A stretch of 33,066 nt of DNA from Latescibacteria bacterium UBA6620 (GTDB lineage: Bacteria > Latescibacterota > UBA2968): contig DJHM01000005.1 of assembly GCA_002433075.1 (NCBI GenBank), forward strand, positions 3,499 to 36,564, written 5' to 3'. Under the pieces are notes generated by a model, which worked only from the letters and a program-made list of their open reading frames with translations, made no database searches and was not told the origin of the DNA. The position numbers and the translations under genes were made by a program. Below, piece after piece: positions 1-6,961 of this stretch (within the stretch, counting starts at the first letter, position 1; every line of letters starts with the position of its first letter).

Positions 1-24
1 CTGGTCACTGGTCACTGGTCACTG
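1..24. repeat. CTGGTCA heptamer array at the 3' end of the enolase-superfamily gene
   Basis: Three full copies of CTGGTCA plus CTG. On the minus strand the unit is CAGTGAC and its TGA is the stop codon of the adjacent gene (21-19). Further TGAs lie at 14-12 and 7-5, so the three stops, 7 bases apart, cover all three reading frames. The array may continue beyond the left edge. Confidence 0.9.
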
Positions 25-1080
25 CCTGTACCGCTCCACCTTCCCATCATCCACTTCAACGCCCAACCCCGGCCCCTCCAGAACGGCGATCTGCCCACCC
101 TCGATCGTCAACTTCTCCGTCAAAATGTCGTCGACGAGCCCGTGATAGCAGGTGTCGTTCGGCCCGGACCAGTTGGGTGTAGCGGCAGCCACGTGCGTGA
201 TCGCCGCGGTCTTCAGACCGAGATCGTGCGAGCAGTGCATCAGACACGGCACGTCCCAGGCTTCTGCGACGGCCGCGATCTTGCGTACACCAAGGAGGCT
301 ACCCGCCACCGGAGTATCGGGCATCAGGGCATCGCCTGCCTCTGCGATCAATATTCCTCGGACGGCGCTCGGCGAATCCGCACCTTCATTCACAAGGACC
401 TTCGTGCCATCTTCGCGGATTCCTTTCAGCACCTCCGTGTGATCGGACGAACACGGATCCTCGAAATCGTTCACACCGACGTCCCTCATTCTGGCCATCG
501 CTTCGGCGGCCCGGTCCGGTCCGTAACCGCCGTTGGCATCGGGACGCAAGATTGCATCGCCCTCTATTTCTTTCACGATGGCGGCCGCCGCCGCGATATC
601 GTGCTCGAGATCGTCCCCCGCCTTCGTCTTGAGGAAAGTAAACCCCCACCGCTCAATCACTTCCCGGGCGGTCGCAGCGCACTCGGAGGGCGACTTGATG
701 CCCTGGCAGGCCGTGAAATCGATTCGCTCTCTGAGCCTTCCACCCCAAAGAGCGTGTACAGGAAGCCCGGCCTGCTTCCCAATCATGTCCCACAGGGCCA
801 TTTCCACGCCGGACATCGGTCCCGGACGAATGCCGGCCTCGAACATCGCGGCTACCGCGCCCTCCACATCGAATACGTCTCTCCCGACGAGGACATCGGC
901 AGGATCCGTTTCGAACTCGAATCGCCCTTCCCCCCAGCCCGTAAGCCCGTCGCTCTCGACTTTCACGATCAGCCCACTCCCACCCATCGTCCCCTCTCCA
1001 GCTCCCCGCCCCTTATAGGGCCCCACCGGAGCCTCGTAAGGAACAAACACCGACGTTGCCGTAACCTTCGTGATCTTCAT
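19..1080 (-). CDS. Mandelate racemase/muconate lactonizing enzyme family protein (enolase superfamily)
   Basis: A 353-residue member of the enolase superfamily, which abstracts a proton alpha to a carboxylate and stabilises the enolate on Mg2+; typical substrates are sugar acids. Visible residues are a KxK base motif (K151, K153), metal ligands D181 (DANGG, with N183), E207 (FEDP) and E232 (NEGAD), and a D255/H282 pair spaced 27 residues apart, the same spacing as the Asp-His dyad of true mandelate racemase. This favours the mandelate racemase subgroup over muconate cycloisomerase. The ATG follows a GATGAGGTA ribosome-binding site. The stop codon sits inside a CTGGTCA repeat array. An acid-sugar dehydratase or epimerase role would fit the neighbouring oxidoreductases, but the substrate cannot be read from the sequence. 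Confidence 0.9.
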   Translation of the reverse strand: MKITKVTATSVFVPYEAPVGPYKGRGAGEGTMGGSGLIVKVESDGLTGWGEGRFEFETDPADVLVGRDVFDVEGAVAAMFEAGIRPGPMSGVEMALWDMIGKQAGLPVHALWGGRLRERIDFTACQGIKSPSECAATAREVIERWGFTFLKTKAGDDLEHDIAAAAAIVKEIEGDAILRPDANGGYGPDRAAEAMARMRDVGVNDFEDPCSSDHTEVLKGIREDGTKVLVNEGADSPSAVRGILIAEAGDALMPDTPVAGSLLGVRKIAAVAEAWDVPCLMHCSHDLGLKTAAITHVAAATPNWSGPNDTCYHGLVDDILTEKLTIEGGQIAVLEGPGLGVEVDDGKVERYRQ

Positions 1081-1102
1081 TACCTCATCCTGTCAATTGG
1101 GT

Positions 1103-1175
1103 TTCCAATCCTCAACCTTCGATCATCGATTCTCGATCGAATGTTCTATCTTCAATGCTCTATGTCCAATGTCTA
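1103..1175. repeat. Degenerate heptamer array overlapping the 3' end of the first oxidoreductase gene
   Basis: About ten 7-bp units, read on the minus strand as ACATTGG, ACATAGA, GCATTGA, AGATAGA, ACATTCG, ATCGAGA, ATCGATG, ATCGAAG and so on. The last few codons and the TAG stop (1162-1160) of the upstream gene are made of array sequence. TGA at 1154-1152 and 1125-1123 supply stops in the other two frames. Confidence 0.75.
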
Positions 1176-2251
1176 GAGTCCGGCACCTTCAGCCACGCAC
1201 CATCCTTTTCGATCGACTCCTGGCTGATTAACCCGGGAAGGGTCATATCCATCGCTTCGTGGATCCCATTCGGACACCACGCTTCCCCACCGTCCAGGAC
1301 CCGCAGGAAATTCCGAACCGCGTGATAGTCGCTCCCACCGTGACCCTCTTCCGAACGCCCGGTCGTCGCCCGCCAGAAGTCTGGCAGGAACGATTCCTCG
1401 ACCTCCTCCAGATCTCGCCAGGTCTCTTCGTCCTCACACAGGCCCGACGCCCAGATGCGATGAGGCGCTGAAGGAGATCGTCCGGATTCGTAGACCCCCT
1501 TCGTACCCTGCAGCTGATACGCGCACGTAACGCTGGGCCGCACCGAAATCATATCGATCCGGATCTTCAGAAGCACGCCACGCTCGGTCTTGGCCAGCAT
1601 CACACACGTGTCATCGTGATAGGGCTCGCCACGAGGATCAACAAAGTGGCTTCCCGAGCCTTCACAGCAGACACGCACAATCCGATCGTTCTCCAACCAG
1701 CTCAGGATGGGCCCCAATTGGTGGGTGGGGTAAGTAATCCCCCGAATCCCCGTCTGCCACTTTCGACGCCAGGGCGTTCGCTCGTTCAGGGCCTTCAATT
1801 CGTGCAGGTACTCGCCTTCCGCATACGTTACCGTACCGAAGTAACCGCCCTGGACAAGCGTCCGAATCAGGACATTGTGCTTCGTGTAAATGACGTTCTC
1901 ACCCATCCAGTACGTCGCACTGGAGTCGTTGGCCGCAGCAACCAGCGACTGACACTGCTCGACCGTCACGGCTGCGGAAACTTCGCTGTAGACATGGATT
2001 CCTCGCTCGAGCGCCAGAATCGCCTGGGGCGCGTGGAGATGCATCGGTGTCGCCACGATCACCGCGTCCAGGGCCGCGTCGTCCAGCATCTCTTCGAAGT
2101 CGTCATAGCCCGCGACGTCACCCCAGTGATCGAGCGCGGCCGATCGCGCCTCCTCACTGACGTCGCACACGGCTGTGACGCGCGCACCCCCGTCTTCAAT
2201 CCCCGCCCTGAACGTCCGCCCGCGACGCGCTCCTGCAACACCGATCTTCAT
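1160..2251 (-). CDS. Gfo/Idh/MocA family oxidoreductase lacking the catalytic lysine
   Basis: A 363-residue protein with an N-terminal Rossmann fold (KIGVAGARRGRTF), an acidic residue at the end of beta-2 (VCD) and the family's VATPMHLHA segment, followed by the alpha/beta substrate domain. Members are NAD(P)-dependent sugar or inositol dehydrogenases. The usual EKP motif, whose lysine takes part in hydride transfer, reads SEV here (E90, V91), so normal dehydrogenase chemistry is doubtful. The glycine motif is also atypical, with a charged ARRGR loop. The family assignment is firm and the activity is uncertain. The gene lies between an epimerase and a mandelate-racemase-like gene, compatible with a sugar or sugar-acid pathway. 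The last residues come from the heptamer array. Confidence 0.88.
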   Translation of the reverse strand: MKIGVAGARRGRTFRAGIEDGGARVTAVCDVSEEARSAALDHWGDVAGYDDFEEMLDDAALDAVIVATPMHLHAPQAILALERGIHVYSEVSAAVTVEQCQSLVAAANDSSATYWMGENVIYTKHNVLIRTLVQGGYFGTVTYAEGEYLHELKALNERTPWRRKWQTGIRGITYPTHQLGPILSWLENDRIVRVCCEGSGSHFVDPRGEPYHDDTCVMLAKTERGVLLKIRIDMISVRPSVTCAYQLQGTKGVYESGRSPSAPHRIWASGLCEDEETWRDLEEVEESFLPDFWRATTGRSEEGHGGSDYHAVRNFLRVLDGGEAWCPNGIHEAMDMTLPGLISQESIEKDGAWLKVPDSRHWT

Positions 2252-2294
2252 TCGGGCCTGCCGCGCCGTAGCTTCAGCGAAGGCGGGTCGATGG

Positions 2295-3011
2295 TCACTC
2301 TAACGGCCTCTTGTAGTAGTCCTCCCATCGCTCCCCCGGCTCGAACCCCAGAATTCGCCTCGCCTTGTCGACACTGTATTTCCCGTGTGCCTCGTAGCTC
2401 AACATATTGAATTCCTGATAGTGATCGGGTACCGACTCGATCTCCAGCGCCAGCTTACACGCCCGCGCCAGATCTTCGTAGATGACGGTAAACGGTGGGA
2501 AATCCGACTTCGTCTCGGAACCCTCCGGTCGGGGTCGTAGACCGTTGAACACGAACGTCACCGTCTGGATGCCATATCGACGGGCGAAGGTGCGGCAGAT
2601 CTCGTAGGACATCGTCTTTGTCAGCCCGTACAGACTCGTGCCCGGTGCGCGCGGGGGATCGACGACATCGAAAGCGTGGTCGAATGAGCCCCGAATGCAC
2701 TGGGGCCCGGTGTGTACGATCTTCTTGATGCCCAGCTCGACCGCGGCTCGCATCACGTTCCAGGCCCCCGTCACGTTCACGGCGAAAGCCGGATCGCGGA
2801 CCGAGCGAAGAACCGTGAAGTTCATCAGGGCGTCGCATCCACGTGCCGCCTCGAGAACCTGCTCGTAGTCCGTCACGTCGACGTGGGCGATCTCCCGACC
2901 GTCCGGATAAGGAGAGATGTCCGACAGATGCAAATCGTAGTCCTTCGCCAGTTGGGGAACAATATGCGGAGCGATGTTCCCCGAAGCCCCGTAGAGGCCG
3001 ACGCGTCTCAC
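2295..3011 (-). CDS. NAD-dependent epimerase/dehydratase (extended SDR)
   Basis: The GTG at 3011 is chosen because it lies 6 bases after a clear GGAGG and overlaps the upstream stop codon by GTGA; this gives 238 residues. A longer reading from 3215 would run through the upstream gene. The protein opens with a Rossmann motif (GLYGASGNI), has the ISPYPDG segment after beta-2, the DVTD motif, and YGLTK, which supplies the SDR catalytic Tyr and Lys. It is an intact, probably active extended SDR acting on a nucleotide-sugar or similar substrate. The 4-base overlap implies translational coupling to the epimerase-like gene at 3008-3694. Confidence 0.9.
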   Translation of the reverse strand: MRRVGLYGASGNIAPHIVPQLAKDYDLHLSDISPYPDGREIAHVDVTDYEQVLEAARGCDALMNFTVLRSVRDPAFAVNVTGAWNVMRAAVELGIKKIVHTGPQCIRGSFDHAFDVVDPPRAPGTSLYGLTKTMSYEICRTFARRYGIQTVTFVFNGLRPRPEGSETKSDFPPFTVIYEDLARACKLALEIESVPDHYQEFNMLSYEAHGKYSVDKARRILGFEPGERWEDYYKRPLE

Positions 3012-3694
3012 GGAGCACCTCCGAACCCTCGTGGTTTGAGTTCGAGCATCGGTTGTAGCCCCGCGATGCGTCCGTCCCCAACAAGGAACCGCGGATTGGG
3101 GTGATGCCCCACGACGTGAAAGACGCCGAATCGTTGCTGCCAGTTGATCTGGTCGGACGTGTCGCGATCCAGCGCCACCGCGAATGCTCGGGCTGCGTCC
3201 CGGTAGTCGAGCCAATCCACTTCCGGATCACCTTCGACCGTATCCGCGTCGACCTGGCGTCCAAGCCGGACAACGGTCACGGTAATGGCGTGATCGCGGG
3301 CGAATTCACGCCCCCCGATCTCGCAAAGCAGAGGGAGCAACTGGTCCAGCTCGTCCGTTGGCTCGGGCCGCCAGTATTCGGTGATGTAAACGTCGTCCGG
3401 GTAGTCAGAAAAAAAGGTGAGCGTACTCCCCAGGACCACGCGTCTCACTCCCGCGTCAACCGCCGCTCGCAGGAGCATATATGTTCCGCGCGTAGCCAGG
3501 TCCATCTGCCTCCCCTCGTCCTCCCCCACGATCTCACTCAGATAGACGACCGCATCGCTTCCCCGAACCGCCTCCCAGACCGCAGAGTCGTTCGTCAGAT
3601 CGAGCGGACCGAACGTGGTGAATTCGTCATCGGGGCGTTCCTGCCAAATCGCATCGATCAGTCGATCGTCCTGTCCAGTGATCAGAATTTTCAC
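3008..3694 (-). CDS. NAD(P)-binding epimerase-like protein with degenerate active site
   Basis: A 228-residue SDR-like protein starting at GTG after AGGAGATTCC. The fold is recognisable: MKILITG opening, GPLDLTN, SDAVVYLS, ATRGTYMLLRAAV, RRVVLGST and a substrate-domain tail. However, the glycine-rich NAD loop is GQDDRL instead of GxxGxxG, and where the YxxxK catalytic pair is expected the sequence reads LLCEIGGREFAR, without Tyr or Lys. It may be a non-catalytic partner of the intact epimerase it overlaps by 4 bases. Decay is less likely because the frame, the start signal and the coupling are intact. Confidence 0.82.
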   Translation of the reverse strand: MKILITGQDDRLIDAIWQERPDDEFTTFGPLDLTNDSAVWEAVRGSDAVVYLSEIVGEDEGRQMDLATRGTYMLLRAAVDAGVRRVVLGSTLTFFSDYPDDVYITEYWRPEPTDELDQLLPLLCEIGGREFARDHAITVTVVRLGRQVDADTVEGDPEVDWLDYRDAARAFAVALDRDTSDQINWQQRFGVFHVVGHHPNPRFLVGDGRIAGLQPMLELKPRGFGGAP

Positions 3695-3750
3695 GGAATC
3701 TCCTATTGCGCCCCGAGTCGCGCCGACCTTTCAGGGCACCAGGGTCTTCG

Positions 3751-4968
3751 CTAGGCCAGAACGTCTCTCGCAACACGGAGGATGTTCCCGCCGATGATCT
3801 TCAGGATATCCTCATCGGAGTATCCACGCTGCACGAGACCGACCGTGAACAGCGGCCAATTCGTCCAAGCCAGGCTCTGCATCTGATAGTCATGCTTCCA
3901 TTCCGCGGAACGAACGGGATCGTTCTCGGGCCAGAGCGCTTCCCATCGGGTCCGCAGTCCTCTCGATGCGGGGACCTTCGCGTTCTCTTCATCCGAGTAA
4001 ATCGATTGGTAGGATCGGTCCGTCCCAATCGTCACGTGATCGACTCCGTATGTCTTCGCAACATAGTCGATATGATCGATCAGCGTGCTGATATCCCCCT
4101 TGCCACCCAGGAACGCAGCCACGTTCGTAATCCCCATCGTGCCACCTGTGGCGATGATGGCCTTGATCACATCGTCGTCCTTACACCGAATATGTGCATT
4201 TAGCGCGTGTGCGCACGAATGACTCACCACCATCGGGCGCTCGGAAAGCGCGGCTGCATCCAGACTAGTCTGCCGGCCCGTGTGCGCGACGTCGATGATC
4301 AAACCCACCTCATTCATTTCGGCGATGACCGCGCGTCCGAAGTCGCTCAGCCCCGCATCAGCCGGCTCCGCACAGCCATCCCCGATCGGGTTTCGTCGGT
4401 TGTAGGTGAGGTGCATCATCCGAATCCCAAGCTGGAAGAACGTTCGGATAAACCGCATCTCCTCCTGAACCGTACGTTGATCGCGCGAAAGCGGAATCCC
4501 GTTGCCCGTCATATACCGACAGTGCTTTCCCTCCTGCTTGGCCGCCACGATATCTGAAGGCCGAATTGCCCGGCGCATCAGATCGGGCATCAAATCGGTG
4601 ACGAAGGTGTGTCTCGCCAGCCGCTCGATCAGCACCCGTGGATCGTTCCCTTCTTCACCTGCGTTCTGGAACGTGCACGTCACCCCCGAAGCTTCCCACG
4701 CTTCGGCGAATTCTACGCTCAGTTTCGGGACGGTCGCCCATCGCGTCATCCGCTGATCGCCGGTCAGGGTCGTCAGCTCCGTCTCCGTCGCCCCCTCCTC
4801 TACGGCCCTCGCCACCGCATCGCCGTCGATGGCCGCCGACAGCCCAAGGCCATAGGACTCAACCACCACTGCATCTCGATGCAGTTCGAGTCCGTGCTCG
4901 AGGTCTCTCTGACTGGGCTGAAGAATCCCGAGCCCAACTTCACGCGCCTTCTCGATAGACTCATTCAT
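3751..4968 (-). CDS. Peptidase family M19 (membrane/renal dipeptidase-like)
   Basis: A 405-residue amidohydrolase-superfamily TIM barrel of the renal dipeptidase family, which hydrolyses dipeptides and often accepts a D-residue at the C-terminal position. The HxD metal motif is H30-x-D32. The block GLSDFGRAVIAEMN is followed by IIDVAH (H229) and VVSHSCAHALN (H250), then ATGGTMGI and the DHVTIGTD signature. The segment that normally reads GVEGG and carries the bridging glutamate is TGNG here, so one expected zinc ligand is missing or displaced. There is no signal peptide, so it is probably cytoplasmic. Its neighbours, a D-carbamoylase and a DadA-like oxidase, fit D-amino-acid metabolism. The ribosome-binding site is weak. 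Confidence 0.9.
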   Translation of the reverse strand: MNESIEKAREVGLGILQPSQRDLEHGLELHRDAVVVESYGLGLSAAIDGDAVARAVEEGATETELTTLTGDQRMTRWATVPKLSVEFAEAWEASGVTCTFQNAGEEGNDPRVLIERLARHTFVTDLMPDLMRRAIRPSDIVAAKQEGKHCRYMTGNGIPLSRDQRTVQEEMRFIRTFFQLGIRMMHLTYNRRNPIGDGCAEPADAGLSDFGRAVIAEMNEVGLIIDVAHTGRQTSLDAAALSERPMVVSHSCAHALNAHIRCKDDDVIKAIIATGGTMGITNVAAFLGGKGDISTLIDHIDYVAKTYGVDHVTIGTDRSYQSIYSDEENAKVPASRGLRTRWEALWPENDPVRSAEWKHDYQMQSLAWTNWPLFTVGLVQRGYSDEDILKIIGGNILRVARDVLA

Positions 4969-5024
4969 TCACATCATCCGCTAACCATCCGAAAGCGGTT
5001 GGGTAGCACCGACTTTCCTTCCCC

Positions 5025-5059
5025 CATTCAGAAATCGGTAATTGCTAATCGGAAATCCG
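5025..5059. repeat. Intergenic A/T-rich heptamer array
   Basis: Five 7-bp units on the plus strand: CATTCAG, AAATCGG, TAATTGC, TAATCGG, AAATCCG. It lies in the 186-base gap between the carbamoylase and dipeptidase genes, about 100 bases past the carbamoylase stop, and is clearly richer in A/T than the surrounding DNA. It belongs to the same heptamer-period class as the arrays at gene ends. Confidence 0.7.
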
Positions 5060-5072
5060 CTTCTTCTTCACT

Positions 5073-5089
5073 CAGAGCCGGTGGCTCTG
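5073..5089. repeat. Short perfect palindromic hairpin
   Basis: CAGAGCC and GGCTCTG are perfect inverted arms separated by GGT. The hairpin sits between two heptamer arrays in the carbamoylase-dipeptidase gap. No T-run follows on either strand, so it is not a classical terminator. It could be an mRNA-stabilising hairpin or part of an interspersed intergenic element. Confidence 0.55.
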
Positions 5090-5136
5090 TCGACGAATAC
5101 GCGGTTCTTCACCTTCCCGAAGCGAAGGAGGATCCA

Positions 5137-5157
5137 CTGCCTACCGTCTACCGGTTA
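5137..5157. repeat. Heptamer array starting at the carbamoylase stop codon
   Basis: On the minus strand three units follow one another, TAACCGG, TAGACGG and TAGGCAG, beginning exactly with the TAA stop of the carbamoylase gene. Each unit starts with a stop triplet (5157-5155, 5150-5148, 5143-5141), so translation is closed in all three frames within 17 bases. Confidence 0.75.
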
Positions 5158-6066
5158 CTCCACAAGCTTCCCGTAGTACTCCACGCGGCGATTCTCCTCG
5201 AAGTTGAACACGGTCTCGCGATAGGCCTTCGCCTGATCGAGGTCGCACTGGGCGACGATCAGCTCGTCTTCGAGCGACGCACACATCGCAACGATCTCCC
5301 CCGACGGAGCGATGATACAGGACTGGCCGATTTGACTCACGCCCTCTTCCACCCCCGCCTTGGCCACACCCACGACCCAGGCACAGTTCTGATACGCGCC
5401 CGCCTGCATTGTCAGCAGGTTATGAAAATTCGCCAGGTGATTGCTGCCCGGGTTGGCGGGATTGCTGTCGGGCGTGTTGTAACCCAGAAGAATCATCTCC
5501 GCGCCCTGCAAAGCGAGACTTCGGTAAGTTTCGGGCCATCTCCGGTCGTAGCAGATGCAGAGGCCAATCCTGCCCCCGAACGCATCCCAGACCCTGAAAC
5601 CCAGATTCCCCACATCGAAATAGTACTTCTCCAGATTCTGGTACGCGTGACCTGGTTGGAACGCATCGTAGCCCGGAAGATGGATCTTCCGATACTTGCC
5701 CACGATCTCGGCACGTTTGTTTACGAGGATAGATGTGTTGAAGTGCCGTTTCTGCCCCTCCTCTTCGGCCAGTTCGGCATAGCCCAGACAGAATCCAACC
5801 CCCAGCTTCTTCGCCTCGTCGAACAGCAGCTGTGTTTCACGACCCGGCATTTCGTTTTCGAAATAGCTGTCGATCTCCGCCGGATCTTCCATATACCAAT
5901 GCGGAAAGAAGGCCGTCAGGGCGACCTCCGTAAACACGACGAGATCGCACCCTCGAGCGTGCCCTTCCCGCAACAATCCGAGCAGCCGCAGGACGACGTC
6001 TCCACGACTCTCCGCTCGCGAGACCGGCCCGAACTGTGCGGCCCCAATGGTGACGATCCGACTCAT
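5155..6066 (-). CDS. N-carbamoyl-D-amino-acid hydrolase (nitrilase superfamily)
   Basis: A 303-residue cytosolic amidase that hydrolyses N-carbamoyl-D-amino acids to D-amino acid, CO2 and ammonia, the second step of hydantoin utilisation. The nitrilase triad is E47 (VFTEVAL), K127 (KYRKIHLPG) and C172 (CICYDRRWPET); these are the positions known for the Agrobacterium D-carbamoylase, and the length is nearly the same (about 304 residues). Long stretches recall that enzyme from memory: EMPG, FNTSILV, GYNTP, TMQAGAYQN. Other nitrilase-superfamily specificities are possible but less likely. The adjacent creatininase-family and M19 genes could supply or share substrates. The gene ends in a heptamer array. 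Confidence 0.88.
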   Translation of the reverse strand: MSRIVTIGAAQFGPVSRAESRGDVVLRLLGLLREGHARGCDLVVFTEVALTAFFPHWYMEDPAEIDSYFENEMPGRETQLLFDEAKKLGVGFCLGYAELAEEEGQKRHFNTSILVNKRAEIVGKYRKIHLPGYDAFQPGHAYQNLEKYYFDVGNLGFRVWDAFGGRIGLCICYDRRWPETYRSLALQGAEMILLGYNTPDSNPANPGSNHLANFHNLLTMQAGAYQNCAWVVGVAKAGVEEGVSQIGQSCIIAPSGEIVAMCASLEDELIVAQCDLDQAKAYRETVFNFEENRRVEYYGKLVE

Positions 6067-6160
6067 TTCAACCGTCTCAGAGTGTCCAGCAGTACAAGGA
6101 AGCAGGAGGCTACGCCACAGGCACGCACCTCAATGTTCCGGCGATGCTCAGGATCCGGCC

Positions 6161-6199
6161 CCAATGTTCTATGTTCTATCTTCATTGTTCAATGCCCTA
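6161..6199. repeat. Heptamer array starting at the creatininase-family stop codon
   Basis: Five plus-strand units, CCAATGT, TCTATGT, TCTATCT, TCATTGT and TCAATGC, then CCTA, whose complement contains the TAG stop (6199-6197). On the minus strand TGA at 6191-6189 and TAG at 6171-6169 close the other two frames. The units resemble those at 1103-1175 (TCTATGT and CCAATGT are shared). Confidence 0.8.
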
Positions 6200-6940
6200 C
6201 GCCTTCGGCGCACTCTCCGCCGAGAACACGTGTCGTGCGACATCGTGGTGTTCACCGGCCATCATTTCCTCCAGGTAAGTCACGGTCCGTGCGATCGCAG
6301 CCTCCACGAGTTTCTCACCCTTCTCCGCCGAAGCGTCGAGCGGCTGCTTATCCTCCTGGTCTCGCATCGCATCTTCACGAATGTTCCCAGGGAACATCGC
6401 GTAATGGGTCGAAGTCTCGTACTCTCCTGCGTGCCCGGGGACACGAGCCTCACACACGGCTTCTGCGTCCTCACGACTCAGGTTCCAATACGACTGGAAC
6501 TGAACGTTGGACCCTGGATGGGAGGATCCGAAAAAGAGTTGCCACTGCCTGATCATTCCGTAGACCGGCATCTCGTTCCCCCCGTGGCCGTTCAGAATCA
6601 GTACGTTCTGGATTCCGTGGCGAACGAGGCTCTCGACCGCATCGAACAGCACTGCCAGCCAGGAGCCCGGCTTTGCCGTCACTGTCCCTGGATGAATCAT
6701 ATGGTGTTCCGAAATCCCCACGCACATCGGAACGGCAACGATAACAGAGGGGTAAAGCCTTCGGGCAACCTCTTCCGCGATCGCCGTGCACGTCGCGATA
6801 TCGTGACCCATCGGCAGGTGTTCCAGGTGCTGTTCGATTGCTCCGGTAGGAACGATCGCCGTGCGGTATTCGCCTCGTTCCAGCGCCTCACGAAACTCGC
6901 GCCGGGTTAAATTTTCGATTCTCACCTCATTGTCAGCCAT
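6197..6940 (-). CDS. Creatininase family amidohydrolase
   Basis: A 247-residue member of the creatininase family, which opens cyclic amides such as creatinine with two divalent metals. The metal-binding blocks are intact: PTGAIEQH (E36, H38), MGHD (D47), NGHGGN (H119) and GHAGEYETS (H170, E175). The length is normal. The start follows GGAGAGATCGT, 21 bases after the sulfatase stop, so the two are probably cotranscribed. The family also includes enzymes for formamides and other cyclic amides, so the substrate is open. The neighbouring D-carbamoylase makes a cyclic ureide such as a hydantoin worth considering (inference). The stop codon opens a heptamer array. Confidence 0.9.
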   Translation of the reverse strand: MADNEVRIENLTRREFREALERGEYRTAIVPTGAIEQHLEHLPMGHDIATCTAIAEEVARRLYPSVIVAVPMCVGISEHHMIHPGTVTAKPGSWLAVLFDAVESLVRHGIQNVLILNGHGGNEMPVYGMIRQWQLFFGSSHPGSNVQFQSYWNLSREDAEAVCEARVPGHAGEYETSTHYAMFPGNIREDAMRDQEDKQPLDASAEKGEKLVEAAIARTVTYLEEMMAGEHHDVARHVFSAESAPKA

Positions 6941-6961
6941 ACGATCTCTCCTCGTCGTGCC

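Noticed and set aside
142..1176. Long plus-strand open frame opposite the mandelate-racemase-like gene
   Set aside because: It has no recognisable domain and is rich in Arg/His/Pro as expected for the antisense of a GC-rich gene; the minus-strand protein has all its catalytic residues.
2254..2294. GCCGTAGCTTCAGCGAAGGCGG-like intergenic segment as an interspersed repeat
   Set aside because: It appears once in this window in this form; it looks familiar from other genomes but cannot be supported from the sequence alone.
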